Below are positions 37,154 to 48,776 of a stretch of 64,000 bases of DNA, in pieces. The position numbers and the translations under genes were made by a program. The notes under the pieces were generated by a model that saw only the letters and a program-made list of their open reading frames with translations, was not told the DNA's origin and did not search any database. Every line of letters starts with the position of its first letter. Position 1 is the first letter of the stretch. Source of the DNA: Phyllobacterium endophyticum (lineage in GTDB: Bacteria > Pseudomonadota > Alphaproteobacteria > Rhizobiales > Rhizobiaceae); assembly GCF_003010935.1 (NCBI RefSeq), contig NZ_PGGN01000002.1, positions 930,001 to 994,000 on the forward strand. Reading direction: 5' to 3'.

Positions 37154-38196
37154 GGCGTAAGCCCCGTAATCTTAAGGAAGGCGGCTGTTGCGATGACCAT
37201 GAAGAGCGAGATTGGAAGAAACACCTTCCATCCAAGGCGCATCAACTGGTCGTAGCGGTAGCGAGGAACGAACGCCTTCACCATGGCAAACATGAAGAAA
37301 CAGAAGAACAGCTTGAGCAGGAACCAGATGACGCCCGGCACCCAGTTAAGGAACCACACATCAACTGGTGGCAGCCACCCGCCGAGGAAGAGAATGGTTG
37401 TCAACGCGCACATCAGCGTAATAGCCACATACTCTCCGAGGAAGAAGAGAAGGAAAGCGGTCGACGAATATTCGATCATGTGCCCGGCAACCAGTTCCGA
37501 TTCCGCCTCTACGAGATCGAACGGCGGCCGGTTGGTTTCAGCAAGCGCCGAAATGAAGAAGATGATGAACATCGGGAACAGACCGAGCCAGTGCCAGTCA
37601 AGAAACGAGTTTGGCAGGCCCACGATCGTTCCCAAGCCATCCCTCTGAGAGTTTACGATGTCCGTCAGGTTCAACGAACCTACGCACAGCAACACGGTCA
37701 CGATCACGAAACCGATAGAGACTTCGTACGACACCATCTGCGCCGCGGAGCGAAGCGCGCCAAGGAACGGATATTTCGAATTGGATGCCCAACCGGCCAT
37801 GATCACGCCGTAGACCTCCAGCGAGGAAATGGCGAGAACATAGAGGATACCAACATTGACATTGGCGACCGCCCAACCTTCGTTGACCGGAATGACCGCC
37901 CATGCTGCCATGGCAAGAACAGAGGAAACCAGCGGTGCAAGCAGGAAAATGCCCTTGTTGGCGCCCGACGGGATGATCGGCTCCTTGACGACGAATTTCA
38001 ATAGGTCGGCGAACGACTGCAGCAAACCGAACGGACCAACGACGTTAGGCCCGCGACGCAACTGAACCGCGGCCCAGATCTTGCGATCCGCATAAAGCAG
38101 ATAGGCGATGATCAACAGCATCACCACCAGCATCAACACTGACTTCCCCAGAATGATCAGGAGCGGCAGGACGTAGATTGCAAAAAGTTGTTCCAT
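37150..38196 (-). CDS. nuoH: NADH-quinone oxidoreductase subunit H
   Basis: Heel subunit of complex I that forms the quinone chamber (ND1). The start at 38196 ([13 protein letters not shown]) gives 348 residues; a frame open much further upstream enters nuoG and is rejected. Conserved features include [26 protein letters not shown] first loop (about residues 40-60), [20 protein letters not shown] and [19 protein letters not shown], which line the Q site. 17 bp after nuoG. Confidence 0.96.
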   Translation of the reverse strand: MEQLFAIYVLPLLIILGKSVLMLVVMLLIIAYLLYADRKIWAAVQLRRGPNVVGPFGLLQSFADLLKFVVKEPIIPSGANKGIFLLAPLVSSVLAMAAWAVIPVNEGWAVANVNVGILYVLAISSLEVYGVIMAGWASNSKYPFLGALRSAAQMVSYEVSIGFVIVTVLLCVGSLNLTDIVNSQRDGLGTIVGLPNSFLDWHWLGLFPMFIIFFISALAETNRPPFDLVEAESELVAGHMIEYSSTAFLLFFLGEYVAITLMCALTTILFLGGWLPPVDVWFLNWVPGVIWFLLKLFFCFFMFAMVKAFVPRYRYDQLMRLGWKVFLPISLFMVIATAAFLKITGLTP

Positions 38197-38213
38197 ATCG
38201 ATGTCTTTCCGGC

Positions 38214-40295
<2,082 letters not shown>

Positions 40296-40391
40296 CGTCT
40301 GTCCAACCTCGCGGAACATTCCGCATTTTCTAACCGATATTCCTGCTTGGCAGCCGAAATATCCATTTCATTCCAGCATTCGCTGGACCAA

Positions 40392-40997
40392 CTATTGTTG
40401 ACCTGCAGCGCACAGCTTACGCGCCTGCCCGACCCAATCGTCTCGCGAAACCCGCCCGTTGAGCTTTAACTGATCGTCGATCCTGGCCAAATCGTCAGAC
40501 GACCACGCGGCAATGTGGGCATATGTCAGGATACCCAGGCCGTTCAAGACTTTTTCCAGCTTCGGACCGATGCCGGAAATCTGCTTGAGATCGTCTGCAG
40601 CAACCGCCACTTCACGCCTGGGATGCGGTGTTGTTGCGTCGACATCCGTTGGAGGGTTCGATCGAGCCGCGGCCGGGGTATCGGTTGACGCAATTTCCTC
40701 GGCACCCGTACCGACCTTCTCGCGGATAATGTTTTTCAGCGCATCGACATCGGGCGAATGCGGCAACGCGCCGGATATATCCTTTGTTTCACGCTTGAAA
40801 CTGGAATTCATATCGAACGCACTAACCATCATACCTGCCCAAAGACCCAGCATGTGACTGGCAACACCAAAACCCAGCGCCGATACGGCGGCGGCAGCAC
40901 CAACAGGATGCGACATGAGATTCGCAGCCGGAATCATCTGTTTCGGCATTAACGCCGCCCAATCCGCGCCAGTGGGTTTGTTCAGGTTGTCTGGCAT
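40392..40997 (-). CDS. Helix-hairpin-helix protein inserted in the nuo operon
   Basis: Encodes 201 residues between nuoF and nuoG. The N-terminal third has a hydrophobic segment (VGAAAAVSALGFGVASHMLG), the middle is polar and proline/alanine-rich, and the C-terminal 75 residues form a domain with LKQISGIGPKLEKVLNGLGI, the helix-hairpin-helix pattern seen in ribosomal L21-like and flap-endonuclease-like domains. The same domain closes NuoE a few genes upstream (LKLISGVDHKIETNLHDLGI). It is 8 bp after nuoF, so it is co-transcribed. A complex I assembly or accessory role is an inference from place; such genes recur at this position in Hyphomicrobiales. Confidence 0.85.
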   Translation of the reverse strand: MPDNLNKPTGADWAALMPKQMIPAANLMSHPVGAAAAVSALGFGVASHMLGLWAGMMVSAFDMNSSFKRETKDISGALPHSPDVDALKNIIREKVGTGAEEIASTDTPAAARSNPPTDVDATTPHPRREVAVAADDLKQISGIGPKLEKVLNGLGILTYAHIAAWSSDDLARIDDQLKLNGRVSRDDWVGQARKLCAAGQQ

Positions 40998-41005
40998 TGA
41001 CCTTC

Positions 41006-42307
41006 CTATTCCGCGGCTTCAAGCACAGGGCTTGCGGCTGCGTTGCGAGAAAACTCATCAATACGACGTTCGATTTCTGGACGAAAATTGCGAATCAAAC
41101 CTTGAACCGGCCAAGCAGCAGCGTCACCCAGTGCGCATATCGTATGGCCCTCGATCTGCTTCGTGACGTCGAGCAACATCTCGATTTCGCGCTTCTGCGC
41201 ATTGCCAGTCACCATGCGCTCCAAGACGCGCCACATCCAGCCCGTACCTTCACGGCATGGCGTACATTGACCGCAGCTCTCGTGCTTGAAGAAGTAGGAG
41301 ATTCGCGCGATTGCCCGGACGATATCCGTCGACTTGTCCATGACGATCGCGGCTGCGGTGCCGAAGGACGACTTCACGGCTCGCAGCCCGTCAAAGTCCA
41401 TGGGGCAGTCTATGATGTCGGCCGCAGGCACGACTGGACATGAAGCACCGCCCGGGATTACGGCAAGCAGATTGTCCCAACCGCCCCTCACACCACCAGC
41501 ATGCTTCTCGACCAACTCGCGAAACGTTATGCCCATCGCTTCTTCGACCGTGCACGGACGGTTGACATGGCCCGAAATCATGAACAGCTTGGTGCCAACA
41601 TTGTTCGGTCGGCCAATGCTGGAAAACCAACCTGCCCCGCGACGCAGGATTGTCGGCGCAACTGCGATCGACTCAACATTGTTGACGGTCGTCGGGCATC
41701 CATACAGGCCCATATTCGCCGGAAAAGGTGGCTTCAGCCGGGGCTGACCCTTCTTGCCTTCAAGGCTTTCAAGCAGCGCTGTTTCTTCACCGCAGATATA
41801 TGCTCCGGCACCATGATGTACGAATATGTCGTAGTCCCAGCCGTTCTTGTTGTTCTTGCCGATGAGACCGGCGTCGTAGCACTCGTCGATTGCGATCTGA
41901 AGTGCTTCGCGCTCGCGGATATACTCGCCTCGGACATAAATGTAGCAGGTATGGGCACCCATGGCGAAACCAGCGATCAAACACCCCTCGATCAGCGTAT
42001 GGGGATCGTGGCGCAGAATGTCGCGGTCTTTGCAGGTCCCTGGTTCGGATTCATCAGCGTTCACGACAAGGTAGTGCGGTCTGCCGTCGCTTTCCTTCGG
42101 CATGAACGACCATTTGAGACCAGTCGGGAACCCCGCGCCGCCGCGTCCCCGCAGACCCGAAGCTTTCATCTCGTCGATGATCCAGTCTCGTCCCTTGGCA
42201 ATGATCCCCGCGGTGCCATCCCAGTGGCCGCGCGACATCACGCCCTTCAACGACTTGTCGTGAATGCCGTAGATATTGTTGAAGATGCGGTCCTTGTCAG
42301 CAAGCAT
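41006..42307 (-). CDS. nuoF: NADH-quinone oxidoreductase subunit F
   Basis: The NADH-oxidising subunit with FMN and cluster N3. The 433 residues contain [16 protein letters not shown] (NADH/FMN-binding, about 56-71), [14 protein letters not shown] and the [4Fe-4S] motif [14 protein letters not shown] near 352-365, plus the distant Cys. 59 bp after nuoE. Confidence 0.97.
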   Translation of the reverse strand: MLADKDRIFNNIYGIHDKSLKGVMSRGHWDGTAGIIAKGRDWIIDEMKASGLRGRGGAGFPTGLKWSFMPKESDGRPHYLVVNADESEPGTCKDRDILRHDPHTLIEGCLIAGFAMGAHTCYIYVRGEYIREREALQIAIDECYDAGLIGKNNKNGWDYDIFVHHGAGAYICGEETALLESLEGKKGQPRLKPPFPANMGLYGCPTTVNNVESIAVAPTILRRGAGWFSSIGRPNNVGTKLFMISGHVNRPCTVEEAMGITFRELVEKHAGGVRGGWDNLLAVIPGGASCPVVPAADIIDCPMDFDGLRAVKSSFGTAAAIVMDKSTDIVRAIARISYFFKHESCGQCTPCREGTGWMWRVLERMVTGNAQKREIEMLLDVTKQIEGHTICALGDAAAWPVQGLIRNFRPEIERRIDEFSRNAAASPVLEAAE

Positions 42308-42366
42308 TTCGCACCAATCCTACTCTTCGTCCATTCGTGCGGAACATGAAAATCCGCTAAACTGTA

Positions 42367-43533
42367 TTATTCCGGCTTTTCGCCGAAAACCCTGATGTAT
42401 TCCGCTTCGCCGCCCTTGGCTAAGGCTTTGGCTTGTTTGACCCAATCTTCACGTCCAACAACACCCTTGAGCTCAAGATGGGTATCGATCCAATCACGCT
42501 CGGCTTTTTTCCAAGCGGCGACCTGCGCGAAGGTGTAGATGCCAAGATCGTGGAGGTTGGTTTCGATCTTATGATCGACACCAGAGATGAGCTTGAGATC
42601 ATCCGTTATCGCAGGCTTCTCAATCGCGGGCGGCCGGCCCTTGGCAGCGAGCGAACCTGATGCGGCTTTAACCGGCTGCACCTCTGGCTTATCGGAAAGC
42701 GATCCCTCCACGGTCGGCGGATTCTTGATTGTCCTGGCCCTCGCCGGCTCCCTGGCTGGCTTGGATGTCGTGGCTTCGGCCGCCTTTGTCGTTTTCGCCG
42801 GCGACGGAGACCTTATAGCGGCATTGGTCGCCTCATCGTGCGTGACAGGCTTTGCAGCGTTTGATGGTGGAATATCAACTGCTTCCGGCGCGGCTTTAGA
42901 GCTGGATCCGGGTTGTGCAGTGCCATTTGAGGTCAGTGACGTGAGCGGCCCCTGGGGCGCTGAAAAGGTACGTTCAATTTGCGGTCCTACCGGCACGGAA
43001 GCACCGTTGCCCGCTTCGAATGCGTCGATGATTTCTTCCAACCGTTCCGGCGTCAAATCTTCGTATGTGTCTTTGAACACCATGATCATTGGTGCGTTGA
43101 CACAGGCACCGAGACACTCAACCTCTTCCCAGGAGAGTGTTCCAGTCTCGTTGGTGTGAAACTGCTCGTGGTGAATCTTGCGCTGGCAGACCTTCTTCAG
43201 GTCCTCCGACCCGCGCAGCATGCAGGGCGTGGTACCGCATACCTGGATGTGAGCCCTGGTGCCGACTGGCTTGAGCTGGAACTGTGTATAGAATGTCGCG
43301 ACTTCAAGAACGCGGATCAGGGGCATGTCGAGCATGGTAGCGACGTGCTCTATAGCCGCCTTGGTGACCCAGCCATCTTGTTCCTGCGCACGCATCAATA
43401 GCGGAATGACGGCCGACTGCTCGCGACCTTTGGGATATTTCTTGATGGCATGCTTCGCCCATGCGCTATTTTCGCGATTAAACGCGAAGGCTTGTGGCTG
43501 GACGGCATCTTCTGCGAGACGGCGGACGGACAT
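42367..43533 (-). CDS. nuoE: NADH-quinone oxidoreductase subunit E with C-terminal HHH extension
   Basis: The 24-kDa subunit that holds [2Fe-2S] cluster N1a. The first ~170 residues are the normal thioredoxin-like NuoE, with cluster ligands in CGTTPCMLRGSE and CLGACVNAPM. The protein is 388 residues long, more than twice the usual size: a low-complexity linker (about 200-305, rich in Ala, Pro, Thr, Lys) leads to a C-terminal domain with LKLISGVDHKIETNLHDLGI, akin to the free-standing protein encoded between nuoF and nuoG. The start at 43533 overlaps the nuoD stop (TAATG). Confidence 0.95.
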   Translation of the reverse strand: MSVRRLAEDAVQPQAFAFNRENSAWAKHAIKKYPKGREQSAVIPLLMRAQEQDGWVTKAAIEHVATMLDMPLIRVLEVATFYTQFQLKPVGTRAHIQVCGTTPCMLRGSEDLKKVCQRKIHHEQFHTNETGTLSWEEVECLGACVNAPMIMVFKDTYEDLTPERLEEIIDAFEAGNGASVPVGPQIERTFSAPQGPLTSLTSNGTAQPGSSSKAAPEAVDIPPSNAAKPVTHDEATNAAIRSPSPAKTTKAAEATTSKPAREPARARTIKNPPTVEGSLSDKPEVQPVKAASGSLAAKGRPPAIEKPAITDDLKLISGVDHKIETNLHDLGIYTFAQVAAWKKAERDWIDTHLELKGVVGREDWVKQAKALAKGGEAEYIRVFGEKPE

Positions 43534-44723
43534 TAACGATCAACCTCACCAAATACGATATCGAGCGAGCCGAGGACTGCGGAGACGTCGGCAAGCATGT
43601 GGCCGCGGCACATGAAGTCCATGGCTTGAAGGTGGGCGAAACCGGGCGCGCGCAGTTTCACCCGGTAAGGCTTGTTCGAACCATCCGCGACGAGGAACAC
43701 GCCAAACTCGCCCTTGGGCGCTTCTACCGCCGCATAGACCTCGCCAGCCGGCACATGGTAACCTTCTGTATAAAGCTTGAAATGGTGGATTAGCGCTTCC
43801 ATGGAACGCTTCATCTCGCCACGCTTCGGCGGAACGATCTTCGCCGACGTGCTTGATACTGGCCCTACCCGCTCCTTGCCAAGCAACTGATCCACACACT
43901 GCCGCATTATGCGAACTGATTGGCGCATTTCCTCCATGCGGATCAGATAACGATCATAGCAATCGCCGTTCTTGCCTATCGGGATGTCGAAATCCATTTC
44001 CGAATAGCATTCATAAGGTTGGGATTTGCGCAAATCCCATGCGGCACCAGAACCGCGGACCATGACGCCCGAGAATCCCCATGCCCAAGCGTCATCCAGC
44101 TTTACCACGCCGATATCGACATTACGCTGTTTGAAAATGCGATTGGGGGTGATCAGATCGTCAAGGTTTTTGACAGTTTGCAGGAATGGATCGCACCATT
44201 TGCCGATGTCTTCCACCAACTGATCCGGCAAATCCTGGTGAACGCCACCCGGACGGAAATACGCAGCATGCATGCGAGCACCGGAAGCGCGTTCATAAAA
44301 CACCATCAGCTTTTCGCGCTCTTCAAAACCCCAAAGAGGCGGCGTCAATGCACCGACATCCATCGCCTGCGTGGTCACATTCAACAGATGCGACAGAATG
44401 CGGCCAATTTCAGAAAACAGGACACGAATAAGCTGCCCACGCTTCGGCACCTCGATTTCGAGCAGCCGCTCGATTGCAAGGGCGTAAGCGTGCTCCTGAT
44501 TCATTGGCGCCACGTAGTCGAGGCGATCAAGATATGGCACAGCCTGCAAATAGGTCTTGGCTTCCATCAGCTTCTCGGTGCCTCGGTGCAAGAGGCCGAT
44601 GTGCGGATCAACACGTTCGACCACCTCGCCATCCAGTTCCAGCACAAGACGCAGGACCCCGTGCGCTGCCGGATGCTGCGGGCCGAAGTTGATGTTGAAG
44701 TTGCGGACGCTATGTTCAGTCAT
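43533..44723 (-). CDS. nuoD: NADH-quinone oxidoreductase subunit D
   Basis: The 49-kDa subunit that forms the quinone site with NuoB and is related to NiFe-hydrogenase large subunits. The 396 residues include [21 protein letters not shown] at the N-terminus (quinone-head His), [12 protein letters not shown] and the C-terminal DIVFGEVDR. It is 40 bp after nuoC; not fused to it. Confidence 0.97.
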   Translation of the reverse strand: MTEHSVRNFNINFGPQHPAAHGVLRLVLELDGEVVERVDPHIGLLHRGTEKLMEAKTYLQAVPYLDRLDYVAPMNQEHAYALAIERLLEIEVPKRGQLIRVLFSEIGRILSHLLNVTTQAMDVGALTPPLWGFEEREKLMVFYERASGARMHAAYFRPGGVHQDLPDQLVEDIGKWCDPFLQTVKNLDDLITPNRIFKQRNVDIGVVKLDDAWAWGFSGVMVRGSGAAWDLRKSQPYECYSEMDFDIPIGKNGDCYDRYLIRMEEMRQSVRIMRQCVDQLLGKERVGPVSSTSAKIVPPKRGEMKRSMEALIHHFKLYTEGYHVPAGEVYAAVEAPKGEFGVFLVADGSNKPYRVKLRAPGFAHLQAMDFMCRGHMLADVSAVLGSLDIVFGEVDR

Positions 44724-44763
44724 TATTCGTTTCCTGGCTTGATGCCGCTCGTGACATCAAGGC

Positions 44764-45372
44764 TCAATTCACCTTTGCCTTCTCATCTCCAGGCAGCACA
44801 TAATCGGTGCCTTCCCAGGGAGACTGGAAGTCGAAATTGCGGAACTCCTGTCGAAGCTCGACGGGCTCATAGACAACCCGCTTGACCTCATCATCGTAAC
44901 GGACCTCGACGAAGCCGGTGAGCGGAAAGTCCTTGCGGAGCGGATGACCTTCGAAACCGTAATCCGTAAGAATCCGGCGAAGGTCCGGATGGCCTGAGAA
45001 CAGTACTCCGTAAAGATCGTATGTCTCTCTTTCATACCAATCCGCCCCGGGATATACTGGGGTCGCCGATGGAACCGGCGTGTCCTCATCGGTGGCAACT
45101 TTGATGCGTATCCGTAAGTTCTGGCGCGGCGACAGAAGATGATAGACGACATCAAAACGATAGGGCCGCGACGGGTAGTCGACGCCACAAATATCGATCA
45201 GCGCAATGAACTGGCAGCGCAGGTCGTCGCGCAGGAACGTGAGCGTCTCAAGTAGCGCGAAGGCTTCAACCCCGACCGTCAACTCACCACGGGCAATATC
45301 GACAGATTTCAAAGCCAGACTCGTATTGTCCTGCAGGTGGCGGGCTAGCTCGTTCAATGCTTCTTCAGACAT
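44764..45372 (-). CDS. nuoC: NADH-quinone oxidoreductase subunit C
   Basis: The 30-kDa peripheral subunit. The 202 residues carry the family signature [20 protein letters not shown] (near 110-130) and the typical end [18 protein letters not shown]. It begins 8 bp after nuoB. Confidence 0.96.
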   Translation of the reverse strand: MSEEALNELARHLQDNTSLALKSVDIARGELTVGVEAFALLETLTFLRDDLRCQFIALIDICGVDYPSRPYRFDVVYHLLSPRQNLRIRIKVATDEDTPVPSATPVYPGADWYERETYDLYGVLFSGHPDLRRILTDYGFEGHPLRKDFPLTGFVEVRYDDEVKRVVYEPVELRQEFRNFDFQSPWEGTDYVLPGDEKAKVN

Positions 45373-45380
45373 TGCCGCTC

Positions 45381-45962
45381 CTATCGTTCTATCGTGCCGG
45401 TGCGGCGAATTTTTTTCTGGAGCATCAGCACGCCGTATAGAAGGGCCTCCGCGGTCGGCGGGCAGCCCGGCACGTAGATGTCAACAGGAACCACCCGGTC
45501 GCAACCACGCACAACCGAGTAGGAATAGTGATAGTAACCGCCGCCATTGGCACATGAGCCCATGGAGATCACATAACGCGGTTCCGGCATCTGGTCGTAA
45601 ACCTTGCGCAGCGCCGGAGCCATTTTATTCGTCAACGTGCCAGCGACGATCATGACGTCCGACTGGCGGGGTGACGCGCGTGGTGCAAAGCCGAAACGTT
45701 CACCGTCATAGCGAGGCATGGACGTGTGCATCATTTCAACGGCACAGCATGCGAGGCCGAATGTCATCCACATCAGCGATCCGGTACGTGCCCAGGTGAC
45801 GAGCGCATCTGCCGAAGTGACTAGGAAGCCCTTGTCGGCGAGTTCATTGTTGATCTCGCCAAAAAACTGGTCGTCTGCGCCGATGGGCTTGCCAGTACTG
45901 GGATCAAGAATACCCTTGGGTCGCGGGGCAACGAGGGTATCGGTGCTGTTGGTCAGTCCCAT
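45381..45962 (-). CDS. nuoB: NADH-quinone oxidoreductase subunit B
   Basis: The PSST subunit with cluster N2, the last electron carrier before quinone. The start at 45962 ([13 protein letters not shown]) gives 193 residues and has AGGGAG a few bases upstream; an ATG 21 bases earlier is possible. Ligand cysteines are in [12 protein letters not shown] (tandem Cys), [13 protein letters not shown] and [12 protein letters not shown]. The frame overlaps nuoA by 10 bp. Confidence 0.97.
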   Translation of the reverse strand: MGLTNSTDTLVAPRPKGILDPSTGKPIGADDQFFGEINNELADKGFLVTSADALVTWARTGSLMWMTFGLACCAVEMMHTSMPRYDGERFGFAPRASPRQSDVMIVAGTLTNKMAPALRKVYDQMPEPRYVISMGSCANGGGYYHYSYSVVRGCDRVVPVDIYVPGCPPTAEALLYGVLMLQKKIRRTGTIER

Positions 45963-46318
45963 TCCAGCGCTCCCTTTTTCCACTCATAGATGAAGCCGAT
46001 TGTCAGCACGCCGAGAAATGCCATCATCGACCAAAAGCCGAACCATCCAATTTGGCCGAAGGAAATCGCCCACGGAAACAGAAAGGCCACCTCAAGATCG
46101 AAGATTATGAACAAGATCGACACGAGATAGAACCGCACATCAAACTTCATGCGCGCATCGTCGAATGCGTTGAATCCGCACTCATATGCCGACAATTTCT
46201 CCGGGTCTGGCGCACTGTATGCAACCAGGAACGGCGCAACCAGCAGGGCTAAACCAATTACCAGCGCCACCCCGATAAAGATAACGATGGGCAGGTAGGA
46301 AGTTAACAACTCGTTCAT
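45953..46318 (-). CDS. nuoA: NADH-quinone oxidoreductase subunit A
   Basis: Three-span membrane subunit of complex I (ND3), first gene of the operon. The start at 46318 ([14 protein letters not shown]) gives 121 residues; 30 further upstream codons are open but charged. The conserved loop [21 protein letters not shown], which contacts the quinone site, begins near residue 45 with its Cys. Confidence 0.96.
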   Translation of the reverse strand: MNELLTSYLPIVIFIGVALVIGLALLVAPFLVAYSAPDPEKLSAYECGFNAFDDARMKFDVRFYLVSILFIIFDLEVAFLFPWAISFGQIGWFGFWSMMAFLGVLTIGFIYEWKKGALEWD

Positions 46319-46583
46319 GATCCGTCTTTTTCCGCCTTGTGATCTCAGGCTGACAAGAATGCCATGTTGTGCACATGACTGCCACAAATACGCGACAGAT
46401 CGCACCATCCCGAAAGATGGCCCGATGGGCCGAGGGTTAGCGCGTTAGCGTCATGCGCGCAAGTGCAACAATGCCCATAGAATGGGGAGTGTTCAGCGTT
46501 CATTCAATTGCTGTTCTGCTTCTAGAGTGTCGAATTTGATCCTTTTTGGCCCATTTGGTGTCAAAACAGCCCTGATTTTCTTT

Positions 46584-47916
46584 TTAGAATGATATTAATG
46601 TGGGGTGGGCTTCCATGCAGCGCACAGTGCTATTCCCAACTGCGACATTCAGTCCTACAAACCATTTGAGCGACATTACGATGAGTCGTACGTAGCGGCG
46701 AAATCCGTGAAAATCACCTGCCCGCGAGCGACTCATATTCAAGCCCTGTCCCTCTCCCGGCACCACGCCGCCATGACGTGCTTTTCGGTCAATCCTGAGA
46801 GAATAGATGGCGACGAGAAGACCTGCCGCGGCAAGAAATGACCCGACAAATGGCAGGTGCTGGTAGGACACGCCCAAGGTCAGCGCCGCTCCGCCAATCC
46901 AAGCGCCTGCGGCGTTACCCACATTGAAAGCTCCCTGATTGAGCGTAGCCGCCAGATTGGGCGCGTCTTCGGCCGTTTCCACCACTCGCATCTGCAGGGG
47001 CGGAACAATCACAAAGGTCAGCACGCCCCACAAGAATACCGTCGCTACCGCAGCAGTCGCCATGCCGCTGACTTCCGCCAGAAGGATGTGGGTCAGTACA
47101 ACAGCGGCAAGTGTCCCGATGACCGTGGGCATAAGCTTCCAGTCGGCGAGCTTGCCGCCTATCACGTTGCCGACCGTCATACCCGCCCCAAACAGCAGCA
47201 GCACCCAGGTAACCGAGGTGGTCGAGATGCCAGAAACATCCGTCAGGATAGGTTTGATATACGTAAACACCGCGAACAGACTCCCGGACGCCAGTGCAGA
47301 GATAAGCATGGCCAGCCAAACCTGCAATTTACCGAGGACCTTGACTTCACTTAGGATGCCAACTCCCTTCTGCTCGCCCGTTGCTGGCGGAACAAGGAAG
47401 ACGATTGCCGCGACCGCCGCAATTCCGATTGCCACGACTGCAACGAACGTAGCGCGCCAGCCGTAGATTTCTCCGAGAGCCGTTCCGGCGGGAACACCGA
47501 GAATATTGGCAAGCGTCAAACCCGCAAACATCAATGCTATCGCGCTGGCGCGTTTGTGGCGCGGAACCAGACTTGCAGCGACCACTGATCCGATGCCGAA
47601 GAATGCGCCGTGACCGAGAGCGGTTATGACCCGCGCGATCATCAACATCCAGTAGTTAGGCGCTATGGCGCAAAAGAAATTGCCGACGACGAATAGCATC
47701 GCCAATCCGATCAAGACTGGTTTCCGACGCAGTGGCGATAGCGATGACTGGCGCACCGATGACAACGCCAAGCGCATATCCCGTTACCAGAAGCCCTGCA
47801 CTCGGAATGGACACGCCCAGGTCTGTAGCCACTTCGGGTAGCAGCCCCATAATGACGAACTCGGTTGTACCGATGCAAAATGAAGCGATGGCAAGGGCGA
47901 GAATCGGTAAGGGCAT
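46584..47916 (-). pseudogene. MFS transporter (AraJ/YdhP type), frameshifted
   Basis: Two overlapping frames together make one DHA1-type permease. The N-terminal piece (start 47916, MPLPILALAIASFCIGTTEF) matches the first two spans, up to VVIGAPVIAIAT; the rest is in another frame from about 47735 (LRRKPVLIGLAMLFVVGNFF) to the stop at 46584. Functional relatives have a short ARLPRK-like join between these pieces, and the sequence here lacks several bases of it. The second frame also runs about 60 residues past the usual end (after LRIDRKA). So the gene is probably inactive unless the join is a sequencing error. Likely drug or sugar efflux in its intact state. Confidence 0.75.
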
Positions 47917-48303
47917 GGGAGGACCAGAGCTAAAGGAAGAAGGATGCTGCAAAAAGTCGAAACTGTTCACAAACGTTATTTGTGCAATGCAGCAATGCAT
48001 TTACGGTTGTTCTGGCCAGCACTCGTGCAAATTTGAACTCAGGTTTTAGCGAAATCCTCATTCTTCAGGAGGACACTATCCTTCAGCTCAATATTGGTGG
48101 ATTTCCATGCTCAGTTATTTGGTGCCGTGTCTTGTATCGTTCTGTCTCACATACACTCTGCTCTATCTCATGAGCGTATACGGCAATTCTCCGTCCACTC
48201 AGACCAAGCCCCAAAAGGACAAATAAGACAGTTGCGGCCATCAAGGCGCACGGCGCCTGCCCCGCGGGGCGGGATCGATCTTGCTTGTTTTGGTTGGGAA
48301 AAG
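47917..48303. other. Intergenic region between MFS pseudogene and tRNA-Asp
   Basis: The first 190 bases show nothing but the upstream region of the MFS gene. A possible 39-codon membrane-peptide gene lies at 48107-48226, followed by a GC-rich stretch with partly palindromic words (GGCGCACGGCGCC, CCCCGCGGGGCGGG) before the tRNA. Confidence 0.4.
48107..48226 (+). CDS. Possible 39-residue membrane peptide
   Basis: ATG at 48107, TAA at 48224-48226. The first ~24 residues (MLSYLVPCLVSFCLTYTLLY and on) are uncharged and long enough for one membrane helix; the tail is polar and lysine-rich (STQTKPQKDK), consistent with a positive-inside end. GGTGGA lies 5 bases before the ATG. No family recognised; a chance frame cannot be ruled out. 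Confidence 0.4.
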   Translation: MLSYLVPCLVSFCLTYTLLYLMSVYGNSPSTQTKPQKDK

Positions 48304-48380
48304 TGGCGCGAGTGACGGGGCTCGAACCCGCGACCTCCGGCGTGACAGGCCGGCACTCTAACCAACTGAGCTACACCCGC
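48304..48380 (-). tRNA. tRNA-Asp(GTC)
   Basis: On the minus strand the 5' arm GCGGGTG (48380-48374) pairs with CACTCGC; D-loop AGCTCAGTTGGTTAGA, anticodon loop CTGTCAC (anticodon GTC), T-loop GGTTCGAGCC and an encoded GCCA end. 77 nt with CCA. Confidence 0.95.
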
Positions 48381-48570
48381 GCACTTTCGTACCGCACTAT
48401 TTGTACGGCGTGAGCGGTCGTTTAAGGGGTTCGCAGAGGTGTGTCAAGCACAACTGGAGATGAAAATCGCGATTGTGAAAAACTACTCCGACAAATCATA
48501 AAACTGTCGCATCCCCTCTTGCCAATAACGCTGTAAACGCCTAAACGCTCCGGAACGCACCCTTTGCGAA

Positions 48571-48646
<76 letters not shown>

Positions 48647-48731
48647 TTCCCTTTCCCATACATCTTCGATAGTCATGTACGCGCCGCATGCGCCGCCTCG
48701 GTGTGGATTTGTTTATTCCGTCCCAAGAATC

Positions 48732-48763
48732 AAAAAGCCGGGCGATTTCTCGCCCGGCTTTCT
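48732..48763 (-). terminator. Intrinsic terminator of lon
   Basis: AAAGCCGGGCGA (48734-48745) pairs with TCGCCCGGCTTT around a TTTC loop. On the minus strand, 14 bases past the lon stop, it runs into TTTTT; on the plus strand it may also stop transcription after tRNA-Val. Confidence 0.85.
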
Positions 48764-48776
48764 CTGTTTGTCACTG

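Noticed and set aside
35978-37255. 425-codon plus-strand frame opposite nuoJ-nuoI-nuoH
   Set aside because: Mirror of three conserved complex I genes; composition rich in Arg, His and Gln as expected for a shadow frame.
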